A stretch of 64,000 nt of DNA from Deltaproteobacteria bacterium (GCA_002731275.1 PCBK01000189.1:124001-188000), one strand, 5' to 3'. Shown: positions 8,604 through 18,366, numbered from the stretch's first letter. Notes: generated by a model from the sequence alone, not told the origin. Made by a program: numbers and translations.

Positions 8604-11600
8604 TTACGCGGCGTCGGCCATCTCATCTTCAAGTTGGACAGAGACAAGGGTCGAAGCGCCAGGTTCTTGCATCGTGACACCGTAAAGGTAATCGGTCATC
8701 TCCATCGTACGTTTGTTGTGTGTGATCACGACAAACTGGGAGAGAGAGCTTAACTCACGGAGCAAACCATTGAAGCGGTCGACGTTTGCGTCATCAAGAG
8801 GTGCATCGACTTCGTCGAGGACACAGAACGGTGCGGGTTTGTAAAGGAAGAACGAGAAGATCAAGGCCAATGTCGTCATGGCTTTCTCTCCACCGGACAG
8901 GAGCGCGACAGTTTGGCGGCGTTTTCCTGGAGGACGCACCATGATGTCGACACCTGTTTCGAGCAGATTCTTTGGTTCGGTCAAGATCAGCTCGCCACTC
9001 CCCCCTTCAAACAATTTGGGGAAGAGGACGGAGAAGTGATCACGGATCGTCTCATACGTCTCCCGAAACTTCTCCTTGGTCGTTTTGTTGAGCTTCTCGA
9101 TGGTTTTTTCGAGAGATGCGAGTGTCTCGTTGAGATCCGCGATTTGACCTGTCAGGAATTGATATCGCTCGTCAACCTCCTCAAACTCTTTCTCGGCGAG
9201 TGGGTTTACATCGCCGAGTTTGTTGAGCTGCTTGCGCAAGGTATGAAGTCTCTTCACGTCATCAGCGGTCGGTGTGGGTCGACAGTGATTTCGCGGCAAG
9301 GCTTCTCCGACAGGGATACCATGCCGTTGCAAGATCTCCTCATCGAGGGCTTTCAAATTGACCTCAACCTCTCGCTGTTCGAGGAGATGTGCGGTCTTCT
9401 TCCCACCGAGTTGTTCGAGCTTTTTACGTAGCTGATCGATCTCTTTTTGGAGCCTTTTGAGCGTATCTTCTGCCTGCGAGAATTTTTTGTTATGTGCACG
9501 CAGTTCGGCTTCAAAAACCTCGACGTGCTCTTCAGTCTCTTTCAACTCTCTGGTATGCAGCGCGTGAGATTGTCGCTTCAGCTCAAGGCTCTCCCTGAGG
9601 TGCTCCTGCTCTTCGGTGAATTTGAGCTGTCGCTGGCCTTGCTCACGTCGTCTTTTCTCGATCCCTTCGAGCTGTCGCGCGAGGGCTTCCCGTCTCTCCT
9701 GTCGTGACGCGACTTGGACCTTGAGATCGGTGAGTGTTTGGTTAAGCGCGCCCTGTCGTTGTCGATCATTTTCGATCTGCTGACGAGACTGTGTAAGTCG
9801 GGCTTCTTTCTCGGCTCGTACTTGATTGAGTTGCTGCAATGTCACGGAGAATTCTTCTTGACTGGCTCTCAACTCAGCTTGTTGTGTCAACAGTCGTTGC
9901 TGCTCGTGACGCAACACCTGAAGTCGCTCACTCATCCGTTCAAAGTCCGCCTCAGCCCGCTGCTTATCTTTCTCCAGCTCTGTTTGCTTGACCGCGAGCT
10001 GTTGGGATTGTTCGCGGATCTCTTCGAGTCGGAGTGTCAGGACTTGAATTTGCTCTTCAAGCTCCTCAACAAGCTCGATTGAGGTGTCGTATTCATCGGC
10101 AATCTCGGCAACTTGATGCTGCAACTCTTTGATCTGTCGCTTGCGCTGGATCATCCCAATGGAGGAATCTTGTTGATCTCCACCGATCAAACATCCATCA
10201 GGTCGAAGCACTTCACCTTGCATGGAGACGAGCGTCTTTCCTGCGGGGAGTTGTTCGGGCCAAATCGTCAACGTACGCTCGATTCGATCGACAACGATGA
10301 AGGATGACAAGATCTTTTGGATGGTGTGTTTGTACTGCGAAGAGACTGTGACCAGATCGGAGAGATAGCCGATGATGCTGGGATGCTCGGGGAGCGCTGG
10401 GAGTGTACTTTCGGCAGGCGTCTCGTCGAGGAGAACAAATCCGGTGCGTCCCTGCTCTTCGCGCTGTAGCATACGAATGGCCTTCAGCGCTGTCTCTGGG
10501 TGCTCCACAATGATGTATTGAAGCTGGTCACCAAGCGCAGCTGCAAGTGCGGTCTCATAGGTCTCTGGAGGCTCAACAAACTCGGCGATGACACCACGTA
10601 ACTCATTGCGATGCCAACACCCTTGTCGTCGGCTCTCCATAAGGAACCGGCTGGCTTCGTTGAGATCCTGGTATTCGTTTTGGAGCTCTTCGAGAGAGTG
10701 GAGTCGTGCCCGACGTCCTGCCAACTCTCCCTGCAATCTCTTTTGCTTGACGACAGCGTCTTTGTGTTGACTTTGAAGCGTCTCTTGTCGAGCCAAACGC
10801 TCCTCACGTTCGAGCAAAATACCTTCTCTTTCACGAAGGCAGCGCTCCAACTCTTCGTCGAAGACTTCATTTTGTTTTTCGAGCGTCTCCACCTGGACAG
10901 CGAGTTCATCGTGCTCACTCTCGTTGCGTTCTTGTCGCCCTTCGAGCTCTTCGATACGCCGTGTTAATTCTTGTAGCTGGTTGCGAATCGTCGCCTCTTG
11001 GGTCGCTGCGTCGATGACCTCTGTTTTGAGTTCTTCGATGGTCGCGTCAGCTTCTTCTAGTCGTTCGGAGAGTTCAACGAGTTCACCTTGCTGCTCATCG
11101 ATCTGTGTGCTGGCCTCTTGCTCCTCTTTGGTCAGCTTGATCGTTTGCAGCTCGATATCTTTGACGGACTCTTTGTCCTTTTTGAGTTGCTCTTCGAGGG
11201 ATTGTTGGTCTTTATCGAGTTGCGCCTCACGATCGACGAGGGAATCGATGTCCTCTTCGAGGTGAACGAGTGTTTGCTTGAGCAAGGCGATCTGTGCACG
11301 TTGCTTTTGCAGGTGATCGCGCTCTTCTTGGAGATGGCTTGCCTCGTCGCGAAGCTCGATCTGGGCGTCTTCGAGTTCTTCCTCTTTCAAACGAAGCTGG
11401 TAACGTGCCTCTTTTTCGGCCGCTGCGACGTCGTTGAGGAGCAGTTGGAGCTGTCGATCCTTGGCCCAATTTTCGAGATATTTGTGTGTGGCGAGATAGA
11501 GATCGAGATCTTGGATCTCCTCTTTGAGGACACGGTGTTTTCGTGCTTTATTGGCTTGACGTTGGAGAGAGTTGCGTTGCTTGGTCAACTCCGACATCAC

Positions 11601-12194
11601 ATCGCTCAAACGATCGAGGTTTGTCTGTGTCGACTGCATCCGACTTTCGGCCTGCTTGCGCTGTTCTTTGTAGCGACTGATTCCAGCAGCTTCTTCGACC
11701 CATAGACGTCTTTTTTCAGGCGTCGACTGGATAAACTCATTGACGCGCCCTTGTTCGAGGAGCGCGTAGGATTGTTTGTTGCCGAGTCCCGTTCCGAGGA
11801 ACAGCATACGGATATCACGAAGCCGACCGGGTTCACCGTTGAGCCAGTAACCACTCACGCCTTTATTAGTGAGGCGACGTGTGATCGAAATGTCCGTCGC
11901 ATCTTCGAGTCCAGGGGGACGATGTTCAAGGGCAACATCAGTAACAGTAAGTGTGACCTCAGCGAAGGGAGCGGGTTTTCGTTTATCACTCCCGGCAAAG
12001 ACAACGTCTGTCCGCGCTTTTCCGCGCAGACTCTTCATGCTTTGCTCGCCCATGACCCAACGAATGGCGTCGAGGACGTTGCTCTTCCCACAACCGTTGG
12101 GTCCGACAACGCCTACAATGGGGCGGTCAAAGTGGAGGGTTGCTTTGTCACAAAATGATTTAAATCCGTGAAGTTCAATTTTCTTGAGTCTCAC
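8604..12194 (-). CDS. smc: Chromosome segregation ATPase Smc
   Basis: A 1196-residue SMC protein, the core of the bacterial condensin that compacts and segregates the chromosome with ScpA and ScpB. The N-terminal head has Walker A GPNGCGKSN at 31-39. Two long coiled-coil arms flank a hinge at about residues 520-680 (GVIAEFVEPP and following). The C-terminal head carries the signature LLSGGEKAM and Walker B with FCVLDEVDAPLDD. The start is GTG with AGGAGA eight bases upstream. Length and architecture are full and normal. The upstream leader contains two hairpins. ftsY follows after about 235 bases on the same strand and a GltJ-like gene precedes it. Confidence 0.97.
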   Translation of the reverse strand: MRLKKIELHGFKSFCDKATLHFDRPIVGVVGPNGCGKSNVLDAIRWVMGEQSMKSLRGKARTDVVFAGSDKRKPAPFAEVTLTVTDVALEHRPPGLEDATDISITRRLTNKGVSGYWLNGEPGRLRDIRMLFLGTGLGNKQSYALLEQGRVNEFIQSTPEKRRLWVEEAAGISRYKEQRKQAESRMQSTQTNLDRLSDVMSELTKQRNSLQRQANKARKHRVLKEEIQDLDLYLATHKYLENWAKDRQLQLLLNDVAAAEKEARYQLRLKEEELEDAQIELRDEASHLQEERDHLQKQRAQIALLKQTLVHLEEDIDSLVDREAQLDKDQQSLEEQLKKDKESVKDIELQTIKLTKEEQEASTQIDEQQGELVELSERLEEADATIEELKTEVIDAATQEATIRNQLQELTRRIEELEGRQERNESEHDELAVQVETLEKQNEVFDEELERCLREREGILLEREERLARQETLQSQHKDAVVKQKRLQGELAGRRARLHSLEELQNEYQDLNEASRFLMESRRQGCWHRNELRGVIAEFVEPPETYETALAAALGDQLQYIIVEHPETALKAIRMLQREEQGRTGFVLLDETPAESTLPALPEHPSIIGYLSDLVTVSSQYKHTIQKILSSFIVVDRIERTLTIWPEQLPAGKTLVSMQGEVLRPDGCLIGGDQQDSSIGMIQRKRQIKELQHQVAEIADEYDTSIELVEELEEQIQVLTLRLEEIREQSQQLAVKQTELEKDKQRAEADFERMSERLQVLRHEQQRLLTQQAELRASQEEFSVTLQQLNQVRAEKEARLTQSRQQIENDRQRQGALNQTLTDLKVQVASRQERREALARQLEGIEKRRREQGQRQLKFTEEQEHLRESLELKRQSHALHTRELKETEEHVEVFEAELRAHNKKFSQAEDTLKRLQKEIDQLRKKLEQLGGKKTAHLLEQREVEVNLKALDEEILQRHGIPVGEALPRNHCRPTPTADDVKRLHTLRKQLNKLGDVNPLAEKEFEEVDERYQFLTGQIADLNETLASLEKTIEKLNKTTKEKFRETYETIRDHFSVLFPKLFEGGSGELILTEPKNLLETGVDIMVRPPGKRRQTVALLSGGEKAMTTLALIFSFFLYKPAPFCVLDEVDAPLDDANVDRFNGLLRELSSLSQFVVITHNKRTMEMTDYLYGVTMQEPGASTLVSVQLEDEMADAA

Positions 12195-12577
12195 ACCTAA
12201 ACTCTCCTATCCGGGGGTTGCATAGCCGGATGGGTTTGAGCTGTTGTCTCCGTAGAGAGACAGCCTCATCCCACGTAGGGTGTTGTCAAACGCAAGTGAT
12301 CTGATCTCCGGTTGCGATGGAGTCCCAGGACACTGCGTCGTCTCTGCTGCTGTGAATATTGTGCCAAAAAGGCTGCCTTTTTCACCACTTAAAATGCGTA
12401 GGGAGTGGCTCAAAAAGACGAGACGTGCGCAATCTTCGGTTGATGCACGTAAAACATTTGATCTTTATCACAAAATGAGTGCACAACACAAAAAATACAC
12501 ACTTCATTTGTCAAAGAATGTCATACGAAAGGTATATAGGAGTATAAGGGGGATGACGAGGAGAAAAGTGGAAGTCT
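12195..12577. other. Intergenic region with two hairpins in the smc leader
   Basis: No convincing gene. Near the smc start are two hairpins: ATCCGG/CCGGAT (12209-12214 with 12226-12231) and an 8-bp stem with one wobble (12243-12250 with 12257-12264). Both would lie in the 5' leader of smc. The part nearer 12577 is AT-rich and must hold the smc promoter if smc is not read through from the upstream gene; I see no clear -35/-10 pair. Confidence 0.4.
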
Positions 12578-15004
12578 TTAGAATTGGAAGGGAACACCAC
12601 CGATATCGATGGGCTGTCCGGAGAATTGAGGGAAGCGGAAGCGGGAGATGGCAGACTTCACACAGCGCGTGAATTTTGGGTTCGTAGACGGTCGCACACG
12701 AATACGTGCGGGACGCCCTGAGCGCTGGATACTCCAGCTCGCTGTGATACGTCGAACACCACTCGCGAAATTTTCCTGGCATCGATTGATGCGATGGATA
12801 TTACGACGGATGACACTTCCCACCTGCGTACGGTTGAGCGTACGTGGGAGTCGGCGACGTGGTCGAGGAGGAGGTGCAACGCGTCTCCTTGGTGTTTTCG
12901 TCCCGCTACCGTCCAGAATGCTTCCAAGTCCTTTGGTGTCGAGGCCTGTCCCTTTGTCCCCAGGAAGTGGAGGTCCGCTGTTTCCGCCACCACGGGGTGG
13001 TGGAGGTGGAGGAGGGTTGTCATTGCCAACGTTTGTGGGAGGAGGTGGAGGAGGCGCAACACCATCGTTTGTGGGAGGAGGTGGTGGTGCAACGACACCA
13101 CCTCGTGCAGCAGGTCGACGACGTGGTGGGATGTATCGCGCAGCAGAACGACGCGTTCGTCGTCTGTAACGACGGCGACGGGAGCGTCTTCTTGTACGAC
13201 GAGGTGGAACATAGCGTGCAACAGGTGCAGCTGGCGTGGGTGCAGGTGCCGTCCGTGCAGCAGGTTGTCCAGCATCATTCGCAGGTGCTTTGGCGACCGC
13301 GACAGGTCGGGGCTGGACAGGTTGGACGGGTTGGACAGGTTGGACCGGCATCACGGGCTGGACAGGTTGGACAACAGGTGAACGTCGTGCGCCCTGTTTT
13401 GTGCTGTTGTCAGCCACAGGCTGGCCGTTGTTTTTGCCACTCATCAGGACGACAGCACCGATACCACCACCGACGAGCAGAAGCGCGACGAAGGCGATCA
13501 GACCGATCACAATGGGACTCATCCCCCCCTTCTTCTCTTCTTGCTCGAAGGGTGAAGAACTGCCAGTGAAGGCCCCGCCAGAGACTGGAGCTCCAAAGCC
13601 ACCGCCCATTGAGTTATAGCTCCCGGTCATGGGGCCGGATGCTCCTGCGAATCCACCTGTCATCGGTGCGGGGATCATATCGTCATCATCACCGCCCAAC
13701 ATTTGCGCCGCCCGAGATGGTGGTGCGGGAGTGGAGAACTTGGCACCTTCGCTGGCAGCGAGAGACATCAAGTCATCTCCAGCAACTGGTGCGACAGGCT
13801 CGGCGATGGGGGATGATGGGGCAAAGGAGATGGGGCCTGTTGCGACGGAGGAAGGTGTCGCAGCGGGAAGTCCGCTCATACTTTGCGGTCCACCACCAGA
13901 GAGCGCGGATTGAAAATCGGGGACGTCGGAGATTTGCTTCCAATCAGAGAGGGTTTCCTTCCAGATATAGGACTCTGCGCTGATCTCTTTGGTGTGGATC
14001 TTCTCCTTCATCTCAGTGAGAGTATAGGGTCCAAGCTGCTCACCATCGATCACAACGTGCCATTCGGGCTCTTCATTCGAAGGTGGAGGAGGAGGTGCTG
14101 CAGCGAGGTTCGACAGCGAGCTTGCGCCAGTTCGCTTATCACGAGATGCGATCTTCTCACGTGCACGTTGGAGTCGATCTTGCTGTGCGTGTGTTCGCTC
14201 TTGGCGGAGTGTTTCAAGTGCGTTGATGTTGAAGACCTTAGTGCTGACGTCGTCTTGAGCCCCATTGTCTTCATTTCTCACTTGTTGAAGTGGGACAATG
14301 CCTTGCTCTTGGTGGTTGGGAGCGATGTCGGAGGAGGGAGTGTACGCTGGACCGTCCCCCATGGCACGTCCAAATTCTTCGGCCTCTTGTTCTTTGAGGG
14401 CGCGGTCGAATTCATCATCGATGTCGTCGTTGTCAGCGTATTGGGTGTCGTCTTCAGAGCCCCATGCGTCTTCAGCGACAGCGGTTCCAAAGTCCCCACC
14501 TTCTCCGAAGCCGCTGTCATCAAAGTCTTGTGTCCCTTGTTGTTGGTCCGCGGCTTCTTGTGCTGCGCGCCAGGCTGAGACATCAGTCATTTGTGTGGCT
14601 TCTTCGGGGGGATCTTCGTTTTCAAACTCTTCGTTGTAGGCAGGTTCTTGTCTGTAACCTTGTTGGTCGTAACCTTGTTGGTCGTAACCTTGTTGGTCAT
14701 AACCTTGTTGGTCATGAGCTTGCTGGTCATAACCTTGTTGGTCGTAACCCTGCTGGTCATAGCCTTGTTGGTCGTAACCTTGTTGATCACCGATCGGTTG
14801 CTCAAACGAGGATTCGGCGACTGGAGAGTCCATCCCATCCTGTGATTGAGCAGCAGCATCAACATCCGAAGCATCCTCATCTTCGGAGGCACGAACAATC
14901 ATAATGTGTTGGCATTTTTTACAACGAAACTTTGTGACCTTCTTTTTGAGAAGGTTTGAAGCGATGGAGTATTTTGCGCCACAATTGTCACAACGGATCT
15001 TCAT
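12578..15004 (-). CDS. GltJ/AgmX-like inner-membrane protein: zinc ribbon, GYF domain, TM segment and AgmX/PglI C-terminal domain
   Basis: An 808-residue protein. Residues 1-35 form an MJ0042-type zinc ribbon (Cys5, Cys8, Cys28, Cys31). A tract of YDQQG pentads follows (72-116), then an acidic region and a GYF_2 domain (about 315-365, with WHVVIDGEQLGPYTL). One membrane segment lies at about 496-521, after which the periplasmic part is Pro/Val/Gln-rich (repeated VQP, TonB-like) and Arg-rich. Residues about 720-808 are an AgmX/PglI domain with paired cysteines (RINRCQ, FTRCVK). The order matches GltJ of M. xanthus, whose zinc-ribbon and GYF domains take part in focal-adhesion control by MglA. 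AGGAG lies six bases before the ATG. I infer the same architecture, not necessarily gliding itself. Confidence 0.85.
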   Translation of the reverse strand: MKIRCDNCGAKYSIASNLLKKKVTKFRCKKCQHIMIVRASEDEDASDVDAAAQSQDGMDSPVAESSFEQPIGDQQGYDQQGYDQQGYDQQGYDQQAHDQQGYDQQGYDQQGYDQQGYRQEPAYNEEFENEDPPEEATQMTDVSAWRAAQEAADQQQGTQDFDDSGFGEGGDFGTAVAEDAWGSEDDTQYADNDDIDDEFDRALKEQEAEEFGRAMGDGPAYTPSSDIAPNHQEQGIVPLQQVRNEDNGAQDDVSTKVFNINALETLRQERTHAQQDRLQRAREKIASRDKRTGASSLSNLAAAPPPPPSNEEPEWHVVIDGEQLGPYTLTEMKEKIHTKEISAESYIWKETLSDWKQISDVPDFQSALSGGGPQSMSGLPAATPSSVATGPISFAPSSPIAEPVAPVAGDDLMSLAASEGAKFSTPAPPSRAAQMLGGDDDDMIPAPMTGGFAGASGPMTGSYNSMGGGFGAPVSGGAFTGSSSPFEQEEKKGGMSPIVIGLIAFVALLLVGGGIGAVVLMSGKNNGQPVADNSTKQGARRSPVVQPVQPVMPVQPVQPVQPVQPRPVAVAKAPANDAGQPAARTAPAPTPAAPVARYVPPRRTRRRSRRRRYRRRTRRSAARYIPPRRRPAARGGVVAPPPPPTNDGVAPPPPPPTNVGNDNPPPPPPPRGGGNSGPPLPGDKGTGLDTKGLGSILDGSGTKTPRRRVAPPPRPRRRLPRTLNRTQVGSVIRRNIHRINRCQENFASGVRRITASWSIQRSGRPARIRVRPSTNPKFTRCVKSAISRFRFPQFSGQPIDIGGVPFQF
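14657..14791 (-). repeat. In-frame 15-bp tandem repeat encoding YDQQG pentads
   Basis: Nine consecutive 15-bp units (135 bp) encode DQQG-type pentads, eight with a leading Tyr or His, inside the cytoplasmic linker of the GltJ-like protein. One unit ends in Ala and the next begins with His. The near-identical nucleotide units suggest recent expansion by slippage or recombination, with copy number likely to vary between strains. Confidence 0.9.
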
Positions 15005-15173
15005 CGATCTCTCCTGGCACGGCTTGCGAGTCTATCCCACGGCAGATGGAGTGTGCGAGCCGTCTCTTCTCCTGTGTGAGTAAAGTGTGTAACAGGATCG
15101 AGGTAGACAATCCATGTCACTCGATCCAGATCTTCAGGGTGTCCGGTCTAGAGAGTCCCTATACGCAGACGTC

Positions 15174-15557
15174 TTACTGCTGTGCAGTGGGTTCAGGTTT
15201 CATGCAGATCTTTTTGCCGATCAGCTCGGCGAGACTTTCACGAAACTCTTCTGGGAGTGCTTCTTTTTGAAGCGAGACAACCACTTCACAAGTGTAGCCT
15301 TTGGGACACTCCTCTGCGGTTTCACAGATTTTGGAGCAATACCCCTTGGTGGGGTCAGCTTCATTATAATATGTGGCAAAACAGAAGGTGAGTGTACAGT
15401 TAAAAGAAGGAATCGCCACGCGGACCTTCTTCCCTTGCAGCTCCTCGATCTGCTTTTGTCCAGCTTCGTTAAGATCACATGGATTGCCAACGTCTGTTGT
15501 CAAACATGCAGGCATCATCATCAAACCAACAAGACCAAATATGGCCAACCACTTCAT
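15174..15557 (-). CDS. Small Cys-containing lipoprotein
   Basis: A 127-residue predicted lipoprotein. The start at 15557 is chosen because it opens a typical signal peptide ending MMMPAC, with GAGGAG ten bases upstream; the longer frame adds a charged non-signal extension. The mature part has seven further cysteines, including a CSKICETAEECPKGYTCE stretch that resembles the Cys module of the surface lipoproteins at 2.6-6.4 kb. It probably sits in the outer membrane. It lies upstream of the GltJ-like gene on the same strand, and divergent from the vWA lipoprotein gene. Function is unknown. Confidence 0.7.
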   Translation of the reverse strand: MKWLAIFGLVGLMMMPACLTTDVGNPCDLNEAGQKQIEELQGKKVRVAIPSFNCTLTFCFATYYNEADPTKGYCSKICETAEECPKGYTCEVVVSLQKEALPEEFRESLAELIGKKICMKPEPTAQQ

Positions 15558-16135
15558 TTGTGTACTACTCCTCGGACTCTCTTTCCGTTCACAAGGGACT
15601 CCAGACAGAGAGTGCTCACCCGCTTCTTGCTTACAAACGTCAATGTTCATTCGACGATCTACTTCTTTTGTATTTTTTGTTTGCTTTTGCTTGATCCAAA
15701 CATCAAAAAAACGAGTTACTCGATGATATAAGACTTTCATCACTCTACACATCCTTGAAAAGGCACATCATCATTCTTCCCAACAAAAGATAGATATGCA
15801 CCATACCACAAAGTTCTGCCAAGTCCAACCCCACAGATCACCAAGTCAAAGAGAAAAAGAGATGTCACAAAACATGCTTGTGTGGTGTTGCACGGGTGTC
15901 GAAGGTCAGATTCCAAACACGGCGCAACCAACCGTTTTGGTAAACCGATACTTTGTAAAGGACGGACAGACCATTCAATGCAAATGACCCTCGTCATTGT
16001 TACGCATGTCAAGAGACCACCTTGGGAAGTGTAAGGTGGGACTTGTCAATCGTTTTGGAATCGAGTATAAATCCTACACGCTAGGATTGCTGGATGGATC
16101 GTCTTTCCATTCTTTGTATTTTTAGGGAGAGCTTT
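15558..16135. other. Divergent intergenic region
   Basis: About 580 bases between a leftward lipoprotein gene and the rightward vWA gene. The only frame of note is a 63-codon one at 15796-15987, which lacks a ribosome site and looks accidental. A good promoter-like pair lies near the right end. The remainder is AT-rich and shows nothing I can name. Confidence 0.4.
16043..16071 (+). promoter_or_regulatory. Sigma-70-type promoter for the vWA lipoprotein gene
   Basis: TTGTCA at 16043-16048 and TATAAA at 16066-16071 are separated by exactly 17 bases. The predicted start of transcription is near 16078, about 58 bases before the ATG at 16136. This may drive the whole downstream envelope-machine run. 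Confidence 0.55.
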
Positions 16136-17587
16136 ATGTCAAAAGTCCGAACAGCATCAACTTTATCTCGTATTTCTCGGCTTGTTGCGTACAGCATGTT
16201 GCCATTTGTTTTGGGTTTACCGATGCTCGTCACCGGTTGCAACGACTACCCTTTTCAGCGGCTCGTCGCGCAAACATACACTGAGGTCACTGACACACAA
16301 CCCCAGACCGCTTCAAAGCAGGTCGACATTTTGTTTGTCGTCGACAACTCCGGCTCCATGCAAGAAGAGCAGACCAAGCTCAAGACCAACTTTGAAGCGT
16401 TCATCAACGAGCTGCTCGACCAGGAGGTCAACGACTTTCAGATCGGTGTCATCACGACCGATATGGACAGCGCCAAGGAAGCCGGACGTTTGCAAGGGAC
16501 CACCAAGATCATCAACGGTGCCCAGCTGACCAAAAAGCAGGTGATCGACGCCTTTGTCGCCAACACCTCCGTAGGGATCGCGGGCTCACCTTATGAAAAA
16601 GGTCTCGACGCGCTCAAAGCTGCGCTGTCTCCGAGTCTTCTTGCGGCAGACAACAAAGGCTTCTTACGGGATGGCGCCTTGCTCGCGATCATTATCGTAG
16701 GTGACGAAGATGACTGCTCCCATGGTGGAAAAATTTCCGAGCGTGACTTCCTCTCAGACGTTTGTTACTCCCCACCTTCTGTGATTATGAAGGAAACAGA
16801 CGGCACACCCCGCCAACGCAATGGAGTCGTCGTCAAAGGGATGCGGGATAAACTTATCCCCGTCAAAGACTACATCAACTTCCTGAAAGGCTTGAAAGAC
16901 TCAAAAGGTCGCCAACGAGATGTCATCGTCTCCGGATTGATCGGGAGCCCCAAAGTCCTCGTCGATGACCCTGCTAATCCCGGACAAAAACGCCTGAAAG
17001 ACCCCCCAGGAGGTTGCACCGCTGACAACCAATGTTCTGTCGGCAGCGAGCCTCACTTCTGTGGATATGTCAACACTGCAGGTGCCCGTCAGTGCGGAGG
17101 TTGTGAGTCAGCCGATGCAAAAGCCGAGATCCCAGGCTTCCGCTTTTATGAACTGATCCAAGGCTTTACACCAGGCGACGCTGCAGACCAATTGTGGTTC
17201 CCCATTTGTGGTGGCGACAACGAATTTAAAGCAGCTCTGCTTCGCTTTGCAGGCGCGATCCTCAACAGAATCAACTTTGTCGTCCTCTCCAAAACCCCCA
17301 GCGTGAGTGCGAGTGGCGTTCCTTATATTCAGGTCACGATCATTCAAGAGAACGGCACAAAGATCCCAGCAAACGCAGCACAACCGACAGGCTCCAACTG
17401 CACAAAAGATGCTGATTGCGGCCAAAAATTTGTTTGTGGTGCAGACTCCAAATGCTATGGTGACGGCTGGGTGTACTTCCCACCTATCCAGGGCAACCCA
17501 CAAGCACGTATCAAATTGAGCGGAACCGCGAAAGACAACGCAAGCGCAGGCTCAACCATCGACGTAAGTTACGCCGCAGGCCCATAG
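16136..17587 (+). CDS. von Willebrand factor A domain lipoprotein, CglB-like candidate adhesin
   Basis: A 483-residue lipoprotein. The start at 16136 has AGGGAGA five bases upstream; a long signal peptide ends LVTGC (Cys35). The vWA domain begins at about residue 62 with VDILFVVDNSGSM, a MIDAS motif (DxSxS at 70-74) for metal binding, and continues through GDEDDCS. The second half has several cysteines, including CTADNQC and CGGCES. M. xanthus CglB, the gliding adhesin, is likewise a Cys-containing outer-membrane lipoprotein with a vWA domain, and the neighbours here are beta-barrels, TPR proteins and GltG/GltJ-like proteins. CglB-like is therefore an inference from domain and context; other secreted vWA lipoproteins are common in this phylum. 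Confidence 0.75.
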   Translation: MSKVRTASTLSRISRLVAYSMLPFVLGLPMLVTGCNDYPFQRLVAQTYTEVTDTQPQTASKQVDILFVVDNSGSMQEEQTKLKTNFEAFINELLDQEVNDFQIGVITTDMDSAKEAGRLQGTTKIINGAQLTKKQVIDAFVANTSVGIAGSPYEKGLDALKAALSPSLLAADNKGFLRDGALLAIIIVGDEDDCSHGGKISERDFLSDVCYSPPSVIMKETDGTPRQRNGVVVKGMRDKLIPVKDYINFLKGLKDSKGRQRDVIVSGLIGSPKVLVDDPANPGQKRLKDPPGGCTADNQCSVGSEPHFCGYVNTAGARQCGGCESADAKAEIPGFRFYELIQGFTPGDAADQLWFPICGGDNEFKAALLRFAGAILNRINFVVLSKTPSVSASGVPYIQVTIIQENGTKIPANAAQPTGSNCTKDADCGQKFVCGADSKCYGDGWVYFPPIQGNPQARIKLSGTAKDNASAGSTIDVSYAAGP

Positions 17588-17639
17588 CCGATCAGACCAC
17601 GTGAAACGTTTCCCCGTTATTCGTAGTGAGGTAAATAAA

Positions 17640-18347
17640 GTGTCCAGCACACACCGACTGATACTCATATGTTGTGGCTTCTTCTTGATGCAAGGACTCG
17701 CTTACGACGTCGACGCAAAGATCTTGAAAAAAGATCGCCTCGACGTCTTTGAGCTGAAATCCATCACAAAAAAGCGTCGACATGAATTTGTTCCGCAGCT
17801 CGCCACAACACTCAACGACCCCTTCGTCCAAACCATCGCGATTGGACTACGATATGCATACCATATCAACGAAGGGATGGCTTTTGAGCTCTCTGGCGCG
17901 TTTGCATACTCTACCAAGAGTGGCCTCGTCGACCAGCTCCGCCAAAGTGGTGAGAACTCACTGCTGCGTCCGACATCTGGAGATCCACCGACGGCTGAGT
18001 TTAACCCCTCAATCGTCCTGCCCCAAGTCTATGCCTCTGGCTCACTTGTCTGGTCTCCTCTTGTCGGAAAATTTGCGATGGGTAGAGAGGTCGTCGATAT
18101 GAACGTCTACCTCGTCGCAGGTGTCGGCTATGTCATGACCAACTACGCAAACCGGTTATTGCACCTGCCCGCGCTCAACTTCGGTATCGGGTGGCGGACG
18201 TTCTTGTCCAAATGGTTGTGTCTTAACATCGAAGTTCGTGACATGATCTTCAGTCAGGAGATCAAAGGCGTAAACGTCCTTCTGCACAGTGTCTTTTTCA
18301 ACGTCGGCTTTGGCCTGATGCTACCGACACTTCCTAACTACGGATAA
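17640..18347 (+). CDS. Outer-membrane beta-barrel protein
   Basis: A 235-residue predicted outer-membrane protein. I place the start at the GTG at 17640, which has GAGG eight bases upstream and opens a clean signal peptide (to about YDVDA). The GTG at 17601 has no ribosome site and adds a charged extension. The mature part alternates polar and hydrophobic residues with Gly/aromatic turns (IAIGLRYAYHINEG, YLVAGVGYVMTNY, ALNFGIGWRTF), typical of a small barrel of the kind annotated OMP_myx_plus in myxobacteria. It starts about 50 bases after the vWA gene, so the adhesin-like lipoprotein and barrel are probably co-expressed. In Glt and Nfs systems, barrels provide the outer-membrane part of the complex. 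Confidence 0.7.
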   Translation: MSSTHRLILICCGFFLMQGLAYDVDAKILKKDRLDVFELKSITKKRRHEFVPQLATTLNDPFVQTIAIGLRYAYHINEGMAFELSGAFAYSTKSGLVDQLRQSGENSLLRPTSGDPPTAEFNPSIVLPQVYASGSLVWSPLVGKFAMGREVVDMNVYLVAGVGYVMTNYANRLLHLPALNFGIGWRTFLSKWLCLNIEVRDMIFSQEIKGVNVLLHSVFFNVGFGLMLPTLPNYG

Positions 18348-18366
18348 ATCAAGGGTTGTCTTGATT
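18347..18366 (+). terminator. Hairpin at the stop codon of the beta-barrel gene
   Basis: AATCAAG (18347-18353) pairs with CTTGATT (18360-18366) around a 6-base loop, starting on the last base of the stop codon. A five-T run follows only ten bases later. It may attenuate rather than end transcription before the next gene. Confidence 0.3.

Noticed and set aside
14657..14791. Short tandem repeats considered as a CRISPR array
   Set aside because: Units are contiguous 15-mers without spacers and are in frame inside a gene.
15796..15987. 63-codon plus-strand frame upstream of the vWA gene
   Set aside because: No ribosome site, no signal and no recognisable composition; it lies in a divergent promoter region.
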